From Salvator merianae (lineage: Eukaryota > Chordata > Lepidosauria > Squamata > Teiidae), in assembly GCA_003586115.2 (NCBI GenBank), contig QVOM02000116.1, positions 36,049,946 to 36,113,945 of the forward strand: DNA of 64,000 bases. The letters are read 5' to 3'. The translations under genes were made by a program, and so were the position numbers. The notes below the pieces were generated by a model. It saw only the letters and a list, made by a program, of their open reading frames with translations. It was not told the DNA's origin and did not search any database. Each line of letters starts with the position of its first letter. The first letter of the stretch is position 1. Of this stretch, positions 60,011-64,000 are shown in pieces.

Positions 60011-60851
60011 TTGCTCATCTGGGGTTGGTAGTGGAGGCTGCCCAAGGGCAAACAGTGCCTGACAAAGGGAAAGTGTTCAGAGAGAAGCAGCGGGCTTTGA
60101 ATAACGACAGGAGGGCAGATGGCACTTCCCTTCCCTGGGACGGATCTGTGGAAGAGAGCACTGTCTTGGCCCAGCGGCTGACCCGGGAGGTGCCCCAAAA
60201 TGTGGCTTCTTTCCTCTACACAGGGGACTCCCAGGATCTGAGGCACGCCAACTGCTCTGGAAGGTATGAGCTGGCCAGCTTGGCTGGAAAGTCACGCCTG
60301 TCTTCACACCCATCCTTGCACAGTGCTCTGGACACTCTCCTCCATGCCACCAACTTTCTCAACACCATTCTACAGAGCAATAAATCCCGGGAACAGAACT
60401 TGCAGGAAGACATTGAGTGGTACCAAGTTTTGATCAGAAGCCTGCTGGAAGGAGATCCCAACATCTCCAGGGCAGCCATCACTTTCAACTTGGAGCCCTT
60501 GTCTTCTGCCCCTCAGGTTTTCCTTCAGGCAAGTCGGCAGGACAGCCAAATCTTGCTACAAGACTTATCTTCTGTAGCTCACCACCTAGCCAATGTCTCC
60601 AGTGAAACTGAGTGGTTCCACAGTTTGAAACGCAAGTGGAGGCCACACCAGCACAGAAAGGTCTTGGGTCCTGGTGTGAAAACTTTGGAGGGCAGCTTGA
60701 AGAGGAGAGATGGTCACTCAATGGAGAAGAATCACATCAAATGGTCTTCTCCGTATCTTGAGTGTGAGAATGGAAATTACAAACCTACTTGGTTGATCAC
60801 GCTTTCTGCAGCTTTTTATGGGTTGCAGCCAAACCTACTTCCTGAATTCAG
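59974..60851 (+). CDS. GPR158: GPR158 exon 1 (partial gene)
   Basis: GPR158 is a class C-like seven-transmembrane receptor of neurons. It binds RGS7/Gbeta5 and has been reported as a metabotropic glycine receptor through its extracellular Cache domain. This exon encodes 292 residues plus two bases of Arg293, ending at ttcag|gtatga. It begins with a signal peptide (hydrophobic LRLLAILFFAHLGLVVEA, residues 5-22). A variable linker follows, then the Cache domain from about residue 76: ASFLYTGDS, NCSGRYEL, HATNFLN, QSNKSREQNLQ, SLLEGDPNISRAAITF, ETEWFHSLKRKWRPH, SPYLECENG, YGLQPNLLPEFR. R166, Y261 and E263 line up with residues I recall as glycine contacts in human (R172, Y269, E271). N-glycosylation sequons include NCS, NKS, NIS and NVS. 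The start context is good (gagATGG). The remaining exons lie beyond the window. Confidence 0.96.
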
Positions 60852-63433
60852 GTATGAGATTTATTAAGATACTGTTTCATAGCAAAGTCGAAACCTCATC
60901 AGAGGCTGCATATTTTTTGTTTTTTTCTGAGACTTAACGAAGCCATCTGTATATCATGTTTGAATAAATTAAGGCACTTAGCACAGTCTTCAGGGTTAAT
61001 ATTAATAGAGCTATTTAAGTTAAATGCCACCTGATCCTATCTCAGTATTAATCTACACATGAATCTCTGTGGTTTATACCTAGATAAGTATGTGTAAGAT
61101 TGCAACTTACAAAAAATGTTGGGAAATGGCACTCCAGTTTCTTAATCTCCTAGGAGAATTAGAGGAAGTCTGGTAGCACCTTCAAAGACATGTGTAGTCC
61201 AGTCCTTTCTGTGTTTACTCAGGAGTAAATCACATTGTGTTCGGTGACATTTCCAGTCATCTGGTTCTGCAGTCTTCAAAAGACTAGGTCTCACTCTGCT
61301 CATAACTAGTTTAGCTTTTCCTTTGATTTTCAGTGGGGCATCCAGGACAGGCTTAGGATTTACTAGTAAGCCTCAATGTGTTCATTGGGGCTTGCTTTCT
61401 TATAGACCTGTTCAGGATAGCAGCCTTATTGTTGATTAACTTTTCTGGATCAGGCCCCATTGCATTAGATACTTGAGCTCAGGGGCAGAGGATCCTGTGG
61501 TATGTGCGTACACACAACACACACGTGTTGCTTGGGCTACAGTTCCTGTCTTCCATCCTATCTGCTGGGCAGAAGGTTGAAACTGATGGGAGCTGGGAGT
61601 CCAGTGACATCTAAAGATTCACCTCCCCCCCATTCTTGCTTTAGTCTACTCTTCAACATGTGCCTTCCTGGTGCACTGATCTAACTTGAGTCTGATAGGA
61701 ACTGTAGCTCAAAACAGATGAAGAATGCTAGATTCTTGTTTTGTTTTATTTTATTTTATGGATGGCTAAGAAATGACTAGCTTATTCAGCTTGGGGTATA
61801 CAGATCAGTTATTCTCCTTCTTTTAGTGTTATTATTATATTGATGGACCATAAATTTGTGTAACAGCCTACCTGGAGCCTGAATAACAAATAGGTTGATT
61901 GTTTCAACTAAAATATTTCCCGCATTTAGTTCACCATGCAGTACCAATGGTTTAGACCGGGGATGCTTCAACTGTGAGAAGGAGGCACCTATTGCTATTT
62001 TAATATGCAAGGGAATCTGGACCCCAAGTGACTCCCCCTTCTCGATAGTTATGCTATGATTTGGGTCTGGGCTTCTTATTCTGCATCTCTTTTAGATTCA
62101 TTGAGTCAAGGGCCCACCTTCATTCCCTAAATAACGTTCTTTTTGGTTTGCTTTTCTGAATCTTTGCATGGATTGAGGGTCCATTTGGGGAATCTTCCCT
62201 TAGCATACCCAGCAGCTGATTTGGGAAAATCTGTGGAGATAAATATATATTTTTTTTATTTGAAATATCATTGTCCTGCTTTCTGTCCAAAATCTGAAAG
62301 CAGTTTGCACAAAAACAGTTAAAACAATCAATGCATATAAACACAGTAGGCAAGAAAGGAAAAAACATTCACATAGGGATGGAGATATTTAATGTTTGTG
62401 TGCCAAATATGCTGTCTTTGTTGACTTTTTGTAGAAAGGATATTTATGAGCAAGGAGGTAGTGAACTTGGACCGTAAGAAAGAAATACTTGCTTAAATAT
62501 TAATTATTGGCAGTGCCTAGCCCTATCAATCCCAAGGCAAAATGTTGTTCCTGCATTTTTTCTTTTAAAATTCTTGAACCAAATGCAGCATTTAGAGGAA
62601 TGCTGAGTGCAAAATGATTAGATCTCTGTGCACTAGAATTATTTATTTATTTAGAGCAGGGGAACACTGTTAAGTCACTGATCCATCATTGGCTGGGTTT
62701 ATAGCACATAGTCATTCAAGTGACTTTCAAGCACTTCATGATGGATATCTATGAATAAACCATTTTTATTATGAGCTGGCAAAGACTGCTGATGCGCTCT
62801 CGCAGAGCGCTCTGAGGAATCCATGCTTGGTTTCCCACCTACCCGTGGAAGTGCTAGACCTGCACGCATAGAAGCTGTTTCTCTCTGACCACCATAACTG
62901 TGAATCCACTCCGTAGCCCATTAAGGTATTCACCCCAGAGTAAGTGATTCGGGAGATACCGCAAAAGCAGCAGTACAGCAGGCAAACAATATTGACCTCA
63001 CCATGGCTGCTGCTCCACTGGGGAACGCAGCTGCGAGGAAGAACCTTCCTGGCAGCTACATTATTTCCCTGCTGTTCTGTTCTCCCATGGATTGAAAAGG
63101 GCCAACTTCTGGCCATGTTTCTGGTCCATTGGAGAACCAAGTAGTGGGGACACAGAGAAGGAACGTGAATTTATTTGCCCAATCTTACCTTGGAGCCATT
63201 TTCCCTGCCTTATGGGAAAGACAGCTCCCGGGGACAGCTGGGCTGGGCTGAGTGCTGCCTGTGGGCAGACCCATTTCTTTGGCCTGCAACTAGTGCTCTT
63301 CAGAGGACACTCTTGGAACCCATATAGGCTCAACCTTTGACATCTAAAGGAGAACGTCTGTGCCAACACTCTGAACAACAACTTCAAATAATCTTTTGCT
63401 CTTTATCAGTCATACCTTGTTCATAAAAATATT
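60852..63433 (+). other. GPR158 intron 1, repeats
   Basis: 61140-61435 holds fragments of common reptile repeats (gtctggtagcaccttcaaag; ttactcaggagtaaatcaca; aggatagcagcctta). 61540-61700 has MITE-like pieces and 62240-62350 a weak inverted LINE tail. No second exon is seen. Confidence 0.45.
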
Positions 63434-63540
63434 AGAACATAAGTGTCCTGCTGAAGCCGACTTGTGACCCATCAAGTCCAACTGCCTCATCTTAAAGTGG
63501 CAAGCAGCTGCATGGGGAAGCCAAAGAGTAGCACATAAGT
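63434..63540 (-). mobile_element. CR1 LINE 3' end, inverted
   Basis: ttagaacataagtgtcctgc tgaagccgacttgtgaccca tcaagtccaactgcctcatc is the inverted form of the CR1 terminus seen at 49505-49712. Confidence 0.65.
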
Positions 63541-63887
63541 ACACACCTTTCCCTGCTCACCATCCTTCCTACCATTGGCTTTTCGAGTCATGCTGCCTCT
63601 GGCTTTTACTTCCCTGAAGTTCTTTTTAGAATTTCCTTCCAGTGCAGGCTTCTCTCTGCTTCTCTTGGTTAGTAATTGTCCACTCTATTTACTCCCTCAC
63701 AGAACTTGAATCTTGTCTAGTTTCTTCTATTTGATTACGAGCTGTAGCCAGGAGTTCAGCAGCATCTGAGGAGCTGAAATTAGCCATCTATACGGCTCAG
63801 ATGAATCAATTTTATAAGTAATCAAAGGAAACTCTCTTTCTTTATTCATAGAATTTATAATCCATCCTTCTTATTCTAGGGAATGAT

Positions 63888-64000
63888 GCAGCTCAGTGTA
63901 GAACATCTGATTTGCATGCAGAAGGTTCCCAATTCGATCCCTGTCATCTCCCCAAAAGGCAGTGGCAAACCACTTCTTTATCGTTGCTTAGAAAGCTACA
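63888..64000 (+). mobile_element. tRNA-derived SINE, cut by window end
   Basis: Head gatgcagctcagtgtagaac, B-box-like ggttcccaattcgatccctg, body gcagtggcaaaccacttctt. The 3' part lies outside the window. Confidence 0.7.

Noticed and set aside
59832..60062. Longer or alternative N-terminus overlapping the GPR158 start
   Set aside because: The frame has no ATG at its beginning (it begins at TTG) and is in a different phase. The ATG at 59974 has good context and is followed by a signal peptide.

Overview
The window reads as nuclear DNA of a squamate reptile (lizard or snake). Three protein-coding genes are recognisable in the order and orientation known from human chromosome 10p12: ENKUR (minus), THNSL1 (plus) and GPR158 (plus). 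The squamate assignment rests on the repeats. There are several tRNA-headed SINEs whose tails look BovB-derived, abundant CR1/L2-group LINE pieces, CR1 3' ends, Tc1/mariner, hAT and Tigger-like DNA elements, and vertebrate splice and CpG-island structure. I cannot name the species.

Layout. 1-1147 is a decayed antisense LINE endonuclease region. 2740-3390 holds a hairpin-rich repeat that recurs near 51 kb. ENKUR occupies 4649-10167 on the minus strand as five coding exons. All phases fit, giving a 254-residue protein, and a noncoding first exon probably lies near 11.8-11.9 kb. A GC-rich divergent promoter at about 11.75-12.19 kb separates ENKUR from THNSL1. It carries a near-consensus RFX X-box on the ENKUR side and two NRF1-type sites on the THNSL1 side. 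12.2-19.1 kb is the presumed 5' intron of THNSL1, followed by its single intact coding exon at 19114-21333.

From 21.3 to 58.8 kb I see no coding exon. This intergenic stretch is filled with LINE, SINE and DNA-transposon remnants, simple repeats and several inverted repeats. A CpG island at about 58.8-60.0 kb leads into exon 1 of GPR158 (59974-60851), which encodes the signal peptide and the first part of the extracellular Cache domain. The window ends inside GPR158 intron 1.

The genes do not form a pathway. ENKUR is a motile-cilium and sperm axoneme protein, THNSL1 a predicted mitochondrial threonine-synthase-like protein, and GPR158 a neuronal orphan-class receptor described as a metabotropic glycine receptor. 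The most specific functional link is the shared ENKUR/THNSL1 promoter. The least explained sequence is a set of hairpins and one family of tandem stem-loop units. I found no convincing new coding system.
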